Shown: in pieces, positions 1 through 11,022 of the stretch
How positions within the stretch are numbered: the first letter of the stretch is position 1
How the letters are laid out: each line of letters starts with the position of its first letter
Source: Achatina immaculata
Lineage: Eukaryota > Mollusca > Gastropoda > Stylommatophora > Achatinidae
Length of the DNA stretch: 64,000 bases
Reading direction: 5' to 3'
NCBI GenBank assembly: GCA_009760885.1
Contig: CM019699.1
Coordinates: 43,350,268 to 43,414,267 of the forward strand
Translations under genes and position numbers: made by a program
The notes under the pieces: model-generated
The model's database searches: none
Told to the model about the DNA's origin: nothing
The model's input: only the letters and a program-made list of their open reading frames with translations

Positions 1-780
1 GACACAGTACTGTTAGTTGAGAACCAACAAGACCTGCATAATCTCTTGGATGAAGTGGCTAAAGAAAGTGAACAGAAAGGCCTTACTTTGAACATCAAAA
101 AGACAGAGAATATGGTTATATCTAAGAAACAGAATCCACCAGCATGCAGTATAAAATTAAATGGAACTATTCTAAAGCAGGTGCAGAAATTCAAATACCT
201 TGGAGCAGTAATAACTTCAGATGGGAAATGCAGAACAGAAATTAGGAACAGAATAGGCCAAGCAAAGACTGCATTCAGAGAATGAGAAACATATTATCCA
301 ACACATCCTTATCAATGAATGTTAGAAAACAATTCCTAAAATGCTATATTGAACCTGTCTTGTTATATGGAAGTGAATCATGGACAATAGGCAAGTCTGC
401 ACATAAATCATTGAAGCAGCAGAAATGTGGTTTATTAGAAGAGTGTTGCGAATCCCCTGGACAGCAAAAATAACTAATGAAGAATGTATGAGAAGAACTG
501 GAGAGACAAAAAATCTTGTCAAAAAATAAGAGAGAGACAATGTACTTTCATATGACATGCAATGAGAAGAGGGGGCATTGAAAATATTATAACAACAGGA
601 AAAATAGAGGAAGAAGATCAAGAGGAAGACCAAAAAAAAAATGATACTGGACAGGATGGTGTGAGAGGAGATCTCTAACTGACTTATGGCCTGTACTCTG
701 GAGAAGCATAATAGCCAACGCCAGTCGGCACGGCACCTGATGATGCTGATGATAATGATGATGATGATGATGATGATGAG
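1..780 (+). mobile_element. RTE-like LINE, 3' part (family A), broken
   Basis: This is the 3' end of a non-LTR retrotransposon that enters from the left window edge. Frame 1 (46-285) gives the region after the reverse transcriptase palm, including the motif YLGAVITSDG. Frame 3 (282-473) continues with CYIEPVLLYGSESWTI, which is typical of the RT-like C-terminal region of RTE-type endonuclease/reverse transcriptases. A frameshift near 282 and several stops after 473 break it. The following bases still encode a decayed basic C-terminus, and a better copy lies at 3610-3899. It ends in a GATGAT-type tandem tail at about 739-780, as RTE elements often do. It is inactive. The family assignment rests on recognising the protein pattern, not on a search. 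Confidence 0.75.
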
Positions 781-887
781 ATAATTTAGATTGAATGATC
801 AGTTTAGAAGAAAGTAGATGATTTGGCTGACATGTCACGTTAGGAAAAGTTGATGAGATCTATTTTCTGTTCTAGTAATGGAAGCCG

Positions 888-1890
888 CTTGCAAGAAAGA
901 TGCCTGTAAAAAAGATATCTGCAAGTAAATTATCTGAAAGAAAGACACCTACAAGGAAGACGCCTACAAGGAAGACACCTACAAGAAAGACACCTACAAG
1001 AAAGACACCTACAACAAAGACATTTACAAGAAAGACACCTACAACAAAGACACCTACAAGAAAGACGCCTACAACAAAGACACCTACAAGGAAGATACCT
1101 ACAAGAAACACACCTACAACAAAGACACCTACAACAAAGACATTTACAAGAAAGACACCTACAACAAAGACACCTACAAGAAAGACGCCTACAACAAAGA
1201 CACCTACAAGGAAGATACCTACAAGAAACACACCTACAACAAAGACAGCTACAAGAAAGACGCCTATAAAAAAGACGCCTACAAGGAAAACACCTACAAG
1301 GAAGACACTTACAAGAAAGACACCTACAACAAAGACACCTACAACAAAGACACCTACAAGAAAGACACCTACAAGAAAGACACCTACAACAAAGACACCT
1401 ACAACAAAGACACCTACAACAAAGACGCCTATAACAAAGACACCTACAAGAAAGACACCTACAAGAAAGACGCCTACAACAAAGACACCTACAAGAAAGA
1501 CACCTACAACAAAGACACCTACAAGAAAGACACCTACAAGAAAGACACCTACAACAACGACACCTTCAACAAAGACACCTACAACAAAGACGCCTACAAC
1601 AAAGAAACCTACAAGAAAGACACCTACAACAAAGAGACCTACAACAAAGACACCTACAACAAAGACACCTACAAGAAAGACGCCTACAACAAAGAAACCT
1701 ACAAGAAAGACACCTACAACAAAGAAACCCACAATAAAGACACCTACAAGAAAGGCACCTACAACAAAGAAAGCTACAAGAAAGACGCCTATAAAAAAGA
1801 CACCTACAAGAAAGACACCTGCAAGAAAGACGCCTTCAAGAAAAACACCTACAAGAAAGACACCTAACTGAAAAACACCTACAAGAAAGA
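888..1890. repeat. 15-bp minisatellite array
   Basis: About 65 units of a 15-bp repeat of the type ACACCTACAAGAAAG, with AAG/AAC and ACC/GCC variants. A block of about 120 bp (near 1011-1130) is repeated almost unchanged at 1131-1250, so blocks of units have duplicated together. Because 15 is a multiple of 3, both strands stay open: + gives a KTPTRKTPT pattern (900-1871) and - gives a GVFLVGVF pattern (872-1936). No splice sites, unique domain or signal sequence supports a gene. Confidence 0.93.
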
Positions 1891-1929
1891 TGTGTGATTC
1901 TGCGGGTACGCTGCTTGATTGATTGCAAG

Positions 1930-2034
1930 GTGTCACAATACCTTAGTGAAGTGTCACAATACCTTAGTGAAGTGTCACAATACCTTAGTGAAGTGTCACA
2001 ATACCTTAGTGAAGTGTCACAATACCTTAGTGAA
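1930..2034. repeat. 21-bp tandem repeat, 5 copies
   Basis: Five identical 21-bp units, each beginning GTGTCACAATACC, starting at 1930, 1951, 1972, 1993 and 2014. The perfect identity suggests recent expansion. Confidence 0.97.
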
Positions 2035-2171
2035 TTTACAGTCTTTCCTGTAGTCAGAAATTCCAGGTTTTGTCTCAGCTTTGACTAAAACAACTTATGC
2101 CTGATCTTGTCAAACAGTTTAACAAAACTCTGATATGGACGAATGTCTTATTGTCCAAGGCCAGTACAGGC

Positions 2172-2200
2172 GATGATGATGATGATGATGATGATGATGA
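2172..2200. repeat. (GAT)n microsatellite
   Basis: About nine GAT triplets. RTE-like family A in this window also ends in a GAT-rich tail, so this could mark a decayed element end, but the flanks show no recognisable LINE coding sequence. Confidence 0.9.
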
Positions 2201-2304
2201 AAGCTTTATTTCCAAGCTTACACATTCCTCGACGATGTTTCTTCGGAACGGGTCCTCCAGATCAGTCAAGCCAAGGATTTTGATGAATTAGATTTCTTTA
2301 ACAC

Positions 2305-2905
2305 TTTATAAAGACACTATTAGCCTAGAACAGGCTGCGTTTATGTATGTGTGTATAAGACGCTATTAGCCTAGAACAGGCTGTGTCTGTGTGTATAAGA
2401 CACTAGTAGCCTAGAACAGGCTGTGTTTGTGTGTATAAGACACTATTAGCCTAGAACAGGCTGTGTTTGTGTGTATAAGACACTATTAGCCTAGAACAGG
2501 CTGCGTGTGTGTATGTGTGTATAAGACGCTATTAGCCTAGAACAGGCTGTGTTTGTGTGTATAAGACACTAGTAGCCTAGAACAGGCTGTGTTTGTGTGT
2601 ATAAGACACTAGTAGCCTAGAACAGGCTGTGTTTGTGTGTATAAGACACTAGTAGCCTAGAACAGGCTGTGTTTGTGTGTATAAGACACTAGTAGCCTAG
2701 AACAGGCTGTGTTTGTGTGTATAAGACGCTATTAGCCTAGAACAGGCTGTGTTTGTGTGTATAAGACACTAGTAGCCTAGAACAGGCTGTGTTTGTGTGT
2801 ATAAGACGCTATTAGCCTTGAACAGGCTGTTTGTGTGTATGTGTATATGTGTGTATAAGACTCTATTAGCATAGAACATGCTATGTTTGTGTGTATGTGT
2901 GTGTA
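2305..2905. repeat. 40-bp minisatellite array
   Basis: About 14 units of 40 bp containing GTATAAGACACTAGTAGCCT and AACAGGCTG. Some units are lengthened by extra TGTATG in the (GT)-rich part. Divergence rises at the right end (about 2840-2905). Confidence 0.95.
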
Positions 2906-2971
2906 TATACACTTACCAGCCACACGCTTGGACATTATGTCTTTATTAATGTCTTCATTATTTTACTTTAG

Positions 2972-3119
2972 AATGACACCAAAGTGTGGCACCTAGATCA
3001 AGATGGCGTTTATTTGAACACGGAGATCTTAAATGTCCCGACAAACCACAGAGTTGTTATGTCTTTGCCGCAGAAGCGGGAGATTTTTGTAGCAGGGTTA
3101 CAAGTGGCAAAGGCTTGCA
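2972..3119 (+). other. Candidate host exon (uncertain)
   Basis: This lies in a 385-bp non-repetitive stretch (2906-3290). A pyrimidine-rich run ending TTTACTTTAG (AG at 2970-2971) looks like a 3' splice site. The frame starting at 2972 is open for more than 80 codons, beginning NDTKVWHLDQDGVYLN and continuing RVVMSLPQKREIFVAG, and reads like ordinary protein. A second frame (from 2986) is also open, which weakens the case. No strong 5' splice site is visible; TGCAA/GTATTG near 3119 is the best I see and sets the end given here. I do not recognise the protein. It could be chance or a fragment of an unrecognised element. Confidence 0.28.
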
Positions 3120-3292
3120 AGTATTGGGATCTCAGGAATGCTATAAGACAGGAGATCCCGCGTCACGCAGTGACAAGACCTGCAGGCATAAGTCACAGCC
3201 AATCTTTTGTTTTCTCTGGCAGCATTTCTTAGGCTGGGAAATTAAAGAAAATCTGGTCGGGAGAGGGGGAGAGGGTGGGGGAACTTTCTAAT

Positions 3293-3609
3293 AGTCTTAT
3301 TATTTTCTTCTACCAGTCTTGTTATTTTCTTCTAACAGTATTCTGTTTTTTCTTCTACCAGTCTTGTTATTTTCTTCTAACGGTATTCTTTTTTCTTCTA
3401 CCAGTCTTGTTATTTTCTTGAACCACTCTTGTTATTTTCTCCTACCAGTCTTGTTATTTTCTCCTAACAGTCTTGGTTTTTTCTTCTACCAAACGTTATT
3501 TTCTTCTACCACTCTTGTTATTTTCTTCTACCACACTTATTATTTTCTTCTACCACACTTATTATTTTCTTCTACCACTGTTATTATTTTCTTCTACCAC
3601 TGTTATTAT
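3293..3609. repeat. 22-bp minisatellite array, left block
   Basis: Units of 22 bp of the type TCTTGTTATTTTCTTCTACC. The block is split from 3899-4365 by an RTE-like insertion, so the two were once one array. Since 22 is not a multiple of 3, all three frames rotate and give long spurious open frames. Confidence 0.94.
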
Positions 3610-3899
3610 TATGTAGGAGAAGAGCTGGAGAGACAAAAAACCTTGTCAAAAAGATAAGAGAGAGACAATGTACTTTCATAGGACATGCAATGAGAAGAGG
3701 GGGCATTGAAAATATTATAACAACAGGAAAAATAGAAGGAAGAAGATCAAGAGGAAGACCAAGAGAAATGATACTGGACAGTCTGACGGGATGGTGTGAG
3801 AGGAGATCACCAACTGAGCTGATGGCATGCATGAAGGATCGCGTACTCTGGAGAAGCATAATAGCCAACGCCAGTCGGCACGGCACATGATGATGATGA
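3610..3899 (+). mobile_element. RTE-like LINE family A, 5'-truncated copy
   Basis: This is a second copy of the family at 1-780, keeping only the last ~290 bp. The frame 3690-3890 is open and encodes a basic C-terminal tail with GRRSRGRPREMILDSLTGW and ends IIANASRHGT. The RGRPR segment is the conserved basic patch seen near the C-terminus of many RTE-like proteins. It ends in a short ATGATGATGA tail and then returns directly to the 22-bp array. It carries no RT catalytic part, so it is inactive. The insertion is younger than the array it interrupts. Confidence 0.8.
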
Positions 3900-4365
3900 C
3901 CACTCTTGTTATTTTCTCCTACCGCTTTTGTTATTTTCTCCTACCACTCTTGTTATTTTCTCCTACCACTCTTATCATTTTCTCCTACCACTCTTGTTAT
4001 TTTCTCCTACCACTCTTGTTATTTTCTCCTACCTCTCTTATTATTTTCTCCTACCACTCTTGTTATTTTCTCCTACCACTGTTATTAGTTTCTTCTACCA
4101 ATCTTGTTATTTTCTCCTACCACTCTTGTTATTTTCTTCTACCACTCTTGTCATTTTCCTCTACCACTCTTGTTATTTTCTCCTACCACTCTTGTTATTT
4201 TCTCCTACCACACTTATTATTTTCTTCTACCACTCTTGTTATTTTCTTCTACCACTGTTATTATTTTCTTCTACCACTGTTATTATTTTCTTCTACCACT
4301 CTTATTAATTTCTTCTACCAATCTTGTTACTTTCTTCTACGAACCTTGTTATTTTCTTGTCTTGT
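3899..4365. repeat. 22-bp minisatellite array, right block
   Basis: Continuation of the 3293-3609 array after the LINE insertion, with about 21 units. A TTTTCTCC variant dominates on the left and TTTTCTTC on the right. Confidence 0.94.
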
Positions 4366-4814
4366 ATATTCCTGGATCTGGAACCTGGTTGCAGCCGCTG
4401 GCGTGAAGATTTTGACCAACAACGTCGTGTCGGCCTGGGGCCTGTAATACAATCCAGGGCTTCGGCTAAAAACCATGGGCCTTGCAATACTTCTTTAGTA
4501 GACTCCACCACCAGAGACTATGGCGAACCCTGCCCCGTTAGCGCCTTTTGTCTGTTACAGATGCTACCATCGGAGAGGTGGGACATGGTCTTGATCAGCT
4601 ATGACTCGCCAACCTTGACGCCAGAAAGTCAACATTAAATTACTCACTGCCAAAATAGACAGTATCTTCGTCCGTCGAAGTTATCCTTAAGTCAAACCAA
4701 AAGCCACAGAAACACACTGTGATAACTTCACTTTTTTAAAAAATCGTAACATAGTGACATTTACTAGATGTATTACTTGTTCTGTATGTAGATTATCAGT
4801 CTGTCTACTTGTCT
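4366..4814. other. Non-repetitive stretch, nothing assigned
   Basis: Unique-looking sequence. A frame open to 4638 exists on +, but it begins inside the 22-bp array and shows no recognisable domain. I see no promoter, RNA gene or element end here. Confidence 0.5.
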
Positions 4815-4997
4815 GTCCCTTTACCCTCTCTCTATCTCCCTCCTCTTTCCTTCTCTCTCTCCCTCACTCTCTCTTCTTTCCCTCTCCCTCTCTCTCTCTC
4901 TCTCTTCTTTCCCTCTCTCTCTCTATCTCCCCCTCTTTCCTTCTCTCTCTCCCTCTCTCTCTCTTCTCTCCCTCTCTCTCTCTTTCACTCTGTGTCA
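4815..4997. repeat. (TC)n tract 5' of CR1-like LINE
   Basis: Nearly pure CT/CCCTCT sequence that abuts the 5'-truncated end of the CR1-like element at 4998. The same kind of tract follows the element's 3' end at 7604, so the LINE sits inside a pyrimidine microsatellite. Confidence 0.92.
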
Positions 4998-7602
4998 CTG
5001 AGTGATCACAACCCGATCTGTTGTACGTGGTCACATAAGGGGTATAAAATGCCGAAACACAAACATACCAGCATCAAATATAGAAACTTTAAAAACTTTA
5101 ACTTGGAATTATTTTTAACTGATCTAAAAGCTTCGCCTCTTACGTACGTTTTCCAGTTAACAAATCCAGATGAGGCTATCAAATACTGAATCGAGATATT
5201 TCGAAATATTTTTGACAAGCATGTCCCCATCAAAGAAATGAGAGTAAAACACGTAACAAAATCCCCATGGATAACTCCCGATATATTGCAACTGATGAGG
5301 AAACGGGATGAAGCTCACAAAAGCAGAAATTTCAGTAGCTATCGTTCACTTAGGAATAAGGTGCAGTATTTAATTAGGCAGGAGAAGAAAAATTACTTCA
5401 GAAATTTAGTGAAAGACAAAACTGATAGTAAATCAATCTGGAAAGCGATTAATACTCCTGTACATAAAAGGAAGCAATCTGACCCACAGACACTTAATGG
5501 TGAACATACTTGCACTAACTTCAGTGAACATTATAGGGAAGAAATTCATATTCTAAAATCTTCACTACCAACCCCTACTTGTGACCTGAGTGTGTTGAAA
5601 ACTTACAGCGATGGTAAATGTGTAAAGATAAAACGACTAAATATTCCTTTCCTCACAGTCGGTGAGGTTTATAACTACATCCGGTCCTTAAAGAACACTA
5701 ACTCAGCAGGATGTGATGACATTAGTAACAAGATACTACGCTACGTTGCACCAGTTATTACAGACACACTAACATACTTATAAAACTTGTGTATTGACAA
5801 AAAATATTTCCCTGACGCTTTTAAACTCGCCAAAGTTTTTCCTCTTTTTAAATCTGGACAGACTAGTGACCTCTCAAACTATAGACCCATATCCATTCTG
5901 TCATCATTATCTAAACCTCTTAAAAAGCATATACAGACGTTAACACTGCTCTACATGCAAGAAAACAATCTACTAATAGACAGTCAGTCAGGTTTTAGAC
6001 CAAATTACTCCTGCCACACAGCATTAACTAAAATGACAGAAAGATGGCTGTGTAATATAAATGATGACAAATTGTGTGGTGCTATCTTTGTTGATTTTAA
6101 GAAAGCCTTCGATATGACTGATTATGAAATTCTTGCAAAAAAGCTGGAAGGTTATAGATTACATCCTAACCTAACAAAATTTATTACATCTTTTCTCTCA
6201 GGTAAAAAACAAGTAGTTTGCTTTAGAAACAAAATATCTGGCTCGTCTGTGGTTGATACCGGTATTCCTCAAGGCTCCATTCTTGGTCCTCTTCTCTTTA
6301 TTACCTATATTAACGACCTACCACTACATTTAAAGCACTCTTCATGTGATCTTTTTTGCTGCTGACTGTACTGTTTACAATAGTGAATATGACATCAATA
6401 AACTACAGACAACGTTCCAAAATGATATAAACAGTTTGATTAAATGGAGTAATAAAAATAGAATGTTGATAAACACCAACAAAACAAAATCCATGTTCAT
6501 CACTACAAGACAGAAACTGCAGAATGCAACAAAAACATCACTACAGCTTTGTGCTGGGACTAAGGCAATAGAAAATGTTCATGAACATAAAACTGTAGGA
6601 CTCATCATTGATCAGCATTTAACTTGGAATTCTCACGTACATAACCTAACAAACATGATTGCACAGAAAGTTTACCAATTAGCTAAAATTAAACACTTTA
6701 TCGACAAAGACACAAGAAAGATATACTACATATCACACATACAAACACACTTAGATTACTGTTCCACAATCTGGGATGGATGCTCAGTCTCAAACACAAA
6801 AAGGCTCCACTCACTTCACAAGCGAGCATTAAATCTGATTTGTGACAAACACCCAGTACAGACTGTAGATTAACACAAACAACTCAAAATTCTACCGCTC
6901 AAAAATAGAATCATTTTTAACAAAGTTAAGTTTGTTCACAGAATTCTGTCACACAATGCTCCGCCTTACTTGTGTCACTGTTTACGTATAATACTAAACA
7001 TAGCCAGCGTTTAAAAAACTATCTTCTTCCTAAACCCATGATTGATCTGTACAAGAAAAGCCTTGCATACTCTGCAATACAGCTGTGGAACACCCTCCCC
7101 TACCATTTAAAATCCATGGGTAATACTTCATCCTTTAGCTCAAACCTGTTTCATTATTTACTTGCTTGTAATTATATGCCTCCATAAAATAACCACCACT
7201 CTCTCAGCGTATGACTCGCCAACCATCAAGTACTAAAATGACATAGAAAAGTAACTTGTTAGATATTGTTAGAAATTATTTTAATGTCTGTTAAAAAACA
7301 TATGTTAGAAGATCTGTATTTACAATGTATTTTTGTTTATGTATATGTCTGTTTGTGTGCATGAGAGCTATTTTATTAGGTTAATTACATCTTCTCTTTT
7401 ACTTTGAATGTAGTAGTTAAATCTTACACTCTTTTGATATGTTTTTTTCATAATATAATTTGTTTATTTGTATTAAATCGAGTGTGTGGGAAGAATGAAA
7501 GATGGAGTGATGAAGGGCAGAATGTAAGACGGGCCTGCGTGCGAAATTCTTTACCTTTTAAAAGTAAAGATTATTCATTCATTCATTCATTCATTCACAC
7601 GC
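4998..7602 (+). mobile_element. CR1-like non-LTR retrotransposon, longest copy, inactive
   Basis: Truncated at the 5' end. It opens with the last part of the apurinic-type endonuclease (LSDHNP at 4998-5015, the conserved SDH). A reverse transcriptase follows: NYRPISILSSLSK near 5880, GAIFVDFKKAFD at 6078-6113 (catalytic Asp of motif A), and GIPQGSILGPLLF at 6261-6299. The catalytic FADD box seen in the copy at 33849-35083 is here FAAD (6355-6366), and a +1 slip in the preceding T-run shifts the frame. Stops at 5187, 5781 and 6871 and a further shift near 6970 also break it. The 3' UTR runs from 7188 and holds GGGCAGAATGTAAGACGGGC, then an (ATTC)n tail at about 7573-7602. CR1/L2-group LINEs characteristically end in such microsatellite tails. 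(TC)n lies on both sides. Confidence 0.88.
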
Positions 7603-7603
7603 T

Positions 7604-8178
7604 CTTCTATCCCTCTCCCTCTCTCTCTCTTTCATTCTCTTTTCTCTCCCTCTCCCTCACTCTCTCTTCTCTCCATTTCTCTCTCTCTCTCCCTTACTCA
7701 TTCTTCTCTCCTTCTCTCTTCTCTCCCTCTCTCTCCTTAACTCTCTCTTCTCTCCTTCTCTCTCTTCTCTCTTCTCTCCCTCTCTCTCTCACTCTCTCCT
7801 TAACTCTCTCTTCTCTCCCTCTCTCTCTCTTCTCTCTTCTCTCCCTCTCTCTCTCACTCTCTCCTTAACTCTCTCTTCTCTCCCTCTCTCTCCTCTCTTC
7901 TCTCCCTCTCTCTCTTCTCTCTTCTCTCCCTCTCTCTCTCACTCTCTCCTTAACTCTCTCTTCTCTCCCTCTCTCTCTTCTCCCTCACTCTCTCCTTAAC
8001 TCTCTCTTCTCTCCCTCTCTCTCTCTTCTCTCCATCTCTCTCACTCTCCCTTACTCTCTCTTCTCTCCCTCTCCCTCACTCTCTCTTCTCTCCATCTCTC
8101 TCACTCTCCCTCACTCTCTCTTCTCTCCATCTCTCTCTCCCTCTCCTTCACTCTCTCTTCTCTCCCTCTCCCTCTCTC
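7604..8178. repeat. Long (TC)n-rich tract
   Basis: Pyrimidine-only sequence with recurring CTCACTCTCTCCTTAACTCT modules, so the simple repeat has itself expanded in 60-70 bp blocks. It starts directly after the (ATTC)n tail of the CR1-like LINE. Confidence 0.93.
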
Positions 8179-8295
8179 CGTGGCAGTAAACTATTTCTTT
8201 GCTGCTTTACTTCGTTTCCTCTGATATTTTTGACATGAACGCCATCTTGGAACTCTTACACAGAAATTTGTTCCTGGAAAAATTAATCATTATCT

Positions 8296-8427
8296 TCAAC
8301 AAAACCCCTCCATCTCGCACGGTCTCTCAAGGCGATCTCCAAAGCTCTTCTGCGCCTTCATTGTGGCATCATCGAGTGTGCCACCCATCATTCCTGTCAC
8401 GTGACCTCCAAACTGAAGGATGTCGTT
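8296..8427 (-). other. Candidate coding remnant, minus strand (uncertain)
   Basis: On the minus strand, 8427 to 8296 reads about 43 codons before a stop, including DILQFGGHVTGMMGGTLDDA and QKSFGDRLERPCEMEGFC. The composition is protein-like and lacks repeats. Upstream it runs into a poly-G (poly-C on +, 8430-8444) whose length makes the frame unreliable. No clear splice site was found. I do not recognise a family. The rest of 8179-8847 holds two similar ~60-bp stretches with CTGTATGACATACTCTG (8625 and 8671) and nothing else I can name. Confidence 0.22.
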
Positions 8428-8847
8428 CCCCCCCCCCCCCCACCCTCCTCGCTGGGAGCTTCCTTTCACACCAGTGAGGTCACCATGACCTCAGTGAAGG
8501 CCGTACGATGTTGTGACACTTCTCTGTCCGCCTGTGGTGCTCCCAGAAGTTATCTTTCCACGGTTCTCAGTGTGTGACCGTCCATGACAGACTTTATTCA
8601 AAGCAGACATCTGTCTGTGTGCACACTGTATGACATACTCTGTCAAAGATCTGCCTGTCTACGTGCAACACTGTATGACATACTCTGCCAGTCAATCATC
8701 TGCCTGTCTCTGTGCGTGTGTGCGTGACATGTTCCAGATGTTGACTTCTGTCTCGTCCGTGACTTTTTTTCTCTCACAAACTTCACAAGCCCGGCTGGTC
8801 AGGTTTAATATTTTCACCTGAACTACCGTGTGGATCTTGGTTAATGA

Positions 8848-9038
8848 CGGTAAAGTAAGAGAACAAAGTTTGTAGGATTAGACATGGAAAAAATCGTAGA
8901 CAAAGCACTTTAGTGAGACGTGAGAGAAAGAAAACTCACAAGAGAATTACCTGGGATTCGAACCACGGACTCCGGTAGGACGAGCAGCCGCCTAGGCACG
9001 AGAGAACAGCGTACTATCGATTTAGCCAAATAACACCA
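8848..9038 (-). mobile_element. tRNA-derived SINE, family L (copy 1)
   Basis: On the minus strand the element starts with a tRNA-like head: an A-box-like TTTGGCTAAATCGATAG, then a B box with TTCGAATCC, and ends in a unique tail to TTACCG. The spacing and extra arm between the boxes resemble a class II (Leu/Ser-type) tRNA. Two further copies form the inverted pair at 52854-53385, where the A box is intact (TTGGCTAAGTGG). This copy is diverged. It is not a functional tRNA, since the acceptor stem does not close. Confidence 0.72.
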
Positions 9039-9049
9039 CTAAGTTCTAC

Positions 9050-10011
9050 AAAAAACAAATAAAATTAAGAGAAGAAAAGGGTAGATGTAGCTACAATAAC
9101 AGATAAAAGTAGGAGAAAAACAGAGTTGATATAGCTACAAGAACACATAAAGAAAAGAGAAGAAGACATAAGATGTAGCTACAAGAACAGATAAAAGTAG
9201 GAGAAAAACAGAGTTGATATAGCTACAAGAACACATAAAGAAAAGAGAAGAAGACATAAGATGTAGCTACAATAACAGATAAAAGTAGGAGAAAAACAGA
9301 TTTGATATAGCTACAAGAACACATAAAGAAAAGAGAAGAAGACATAAGATGTAGCTACAAGAACAGATAAAAGTAGGAGAACAGGAGAGAAATGTGACTT
9401 AAAAAAAGGATAAAGGTACGAGAAGAAGAGAGAAGATGAAGCTACAAGAACAGATAAAAGTAGGAGAAGAGGAGAGAACATGTGACTACAAAAACCGATA
9501 AACGTTCGAGAAGAAGACAGAAGATGTAGCTAAAAGAACAGAAAAAAAGAACGGAAAAAAAGAGAGAAGATGTAGCTAAAAAAAAGAGTTAAAGGTAAGA
9601 GAGAAAAACAGACGATATAGCTACAAGAACAGATAAAGGTGAGAGGGAAAGAGAGAAGATGGGACTACAAAAATAGGTAAAGATAGGAGAAGAAGAGAGA
9701 AGATGTAGCTGTATACAGATAAATACAAGAGAGGAAGAGATAAGATATAGCTAAACGAACAGCTAAAAAGAGAGGAATAAAAATAATAGAAGAACATACA
9801 AATTTAAGAAAGCAAGAGAGATGATGTAACTACAAGAAGAAAGAAAAGTAGTAAAGGAAGAAATATTATACAGCTACAAGAACAGATAAAGATAGGAGAG
9901 GAAGAGAGATGGTGTAGCTGCGAGAACAGATAAAGATAGGAGAGGAAGAGAAACGATGTAGCTACAAGAACATATAACGGAAGGAGAGGAAGAGAGATGA
10001 TTTAGCTACAA
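9050..10011. repeat. 44-bp minisatellite array (purine-rich)
   Basis: Units of about 44 bp with TAGCTACAAGAACAGATAAA plus a variable AG-rich part. In the left third an 88-bp dimer pattern alternates two unit types. The same family reappears at 12870-13172 on the far side of the 40/42-bp array. Confidence 0.9.
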
Positions 10012-11022
10012 TAACACATTATACCTGGCACTTTATTCTTTGCTAGATGCTGGTCACTTTATACCTGGCAGTTTATTCTTTGTTAGGTGCTAGTCACCAT
10101 CTACGATACAGATTATTCTTTACTAGGTGCTAGTCACCATATAGCTGGCAGTTTATTCTTTGTTACGTTCTGGTCACTATATTCAGGACAGTTTATTCTT
10201 TGTTAGATGCTAGCCACCGTATATCTGGCAGTTTTTTTCTTTGTTAGGTGCTAGTCACTATATACTTGACACTTTATTCCTTTTAATGCTAATCACCATA
10301 TACCTGGCAGTTTAATCTTTGTTAGGTGCTAGTTGCCATATACCTGGGAGTTTAATCTTTGTTAGGTGCTAGTTGCCATATACCTGGCAGTTTAATCTTT
10401 GTTAGGTGCTAGTTGCCATATACCTGGCAGTTTAATCTTTGTTAGGTGCTAGTTGCCATATACCTGGCAGTTTAATCTTTGTTAGGTGCTAGTTGCCATA
10501 TACCTGGCAGTTTAATCTTTGTTAGGTGCTAGTTGCCATATACCTGGCAGTTTAATCTTTGTTAGGTGCTAGTTGCCATATACCTGGCAGTTTAATCTTT
10601 GTTAGGTGCTAGTTGCCATATACCTGGCAGTTTAATCTTTGTTAGGTGCTAGTTGCCATATACTGGCAGTTTAATCTTTGTTAGGTCCTGGTTGCCATAT
10701 ACCTGGCAGTTTAATCTTTGTTAGGTGCTAGTTGCCATATACCTGGCAGTTTAATCTTTATTAGGTCCTAGTTGCCATATACCTGGGAGTTTATTCTTTA
10801 TTAGATGCTACTTACTATATACTTGGCACTTTATTCTTTTTTAAGTGCTAGTAACAACATACCTGACACTGTATTCCTTGTAAGATGTTACTCACCATAT
10901 ACCTGGAAGTTTGTTCTTTTTAGATGCTACTCTCCACATGCATGATAATTTATTTTCTGTTACATGCAGGTCACGTTATACTTGGTACTTTATTCTTTGT
11001 TAAATATTAGTCACTATATGCC
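10012..11022. repeat. 40-bp minisatellite array
   Basis: Units of 40 bp with TTTGTTAGGTGCTAGTTGCC and ATACCTGGCAG. The central part (10300-10790) is highly uniform; both ends are diverged. It grades into the related 42-bp array to the right. Confidence 0.94.

Noticed and set aside
900..1871. Lys/Thr/Pro-rich histone- or mucin-like protein
   Set aside because: Pure 15-bp minisatellite with the opposite strand equally open; no signal sequence, domain or splice structure.
2097..2291. Poly-Asp encoding gene
   Set aside because: The Asp run is a (GAT)n microsatellite with no supporting frame on either side.
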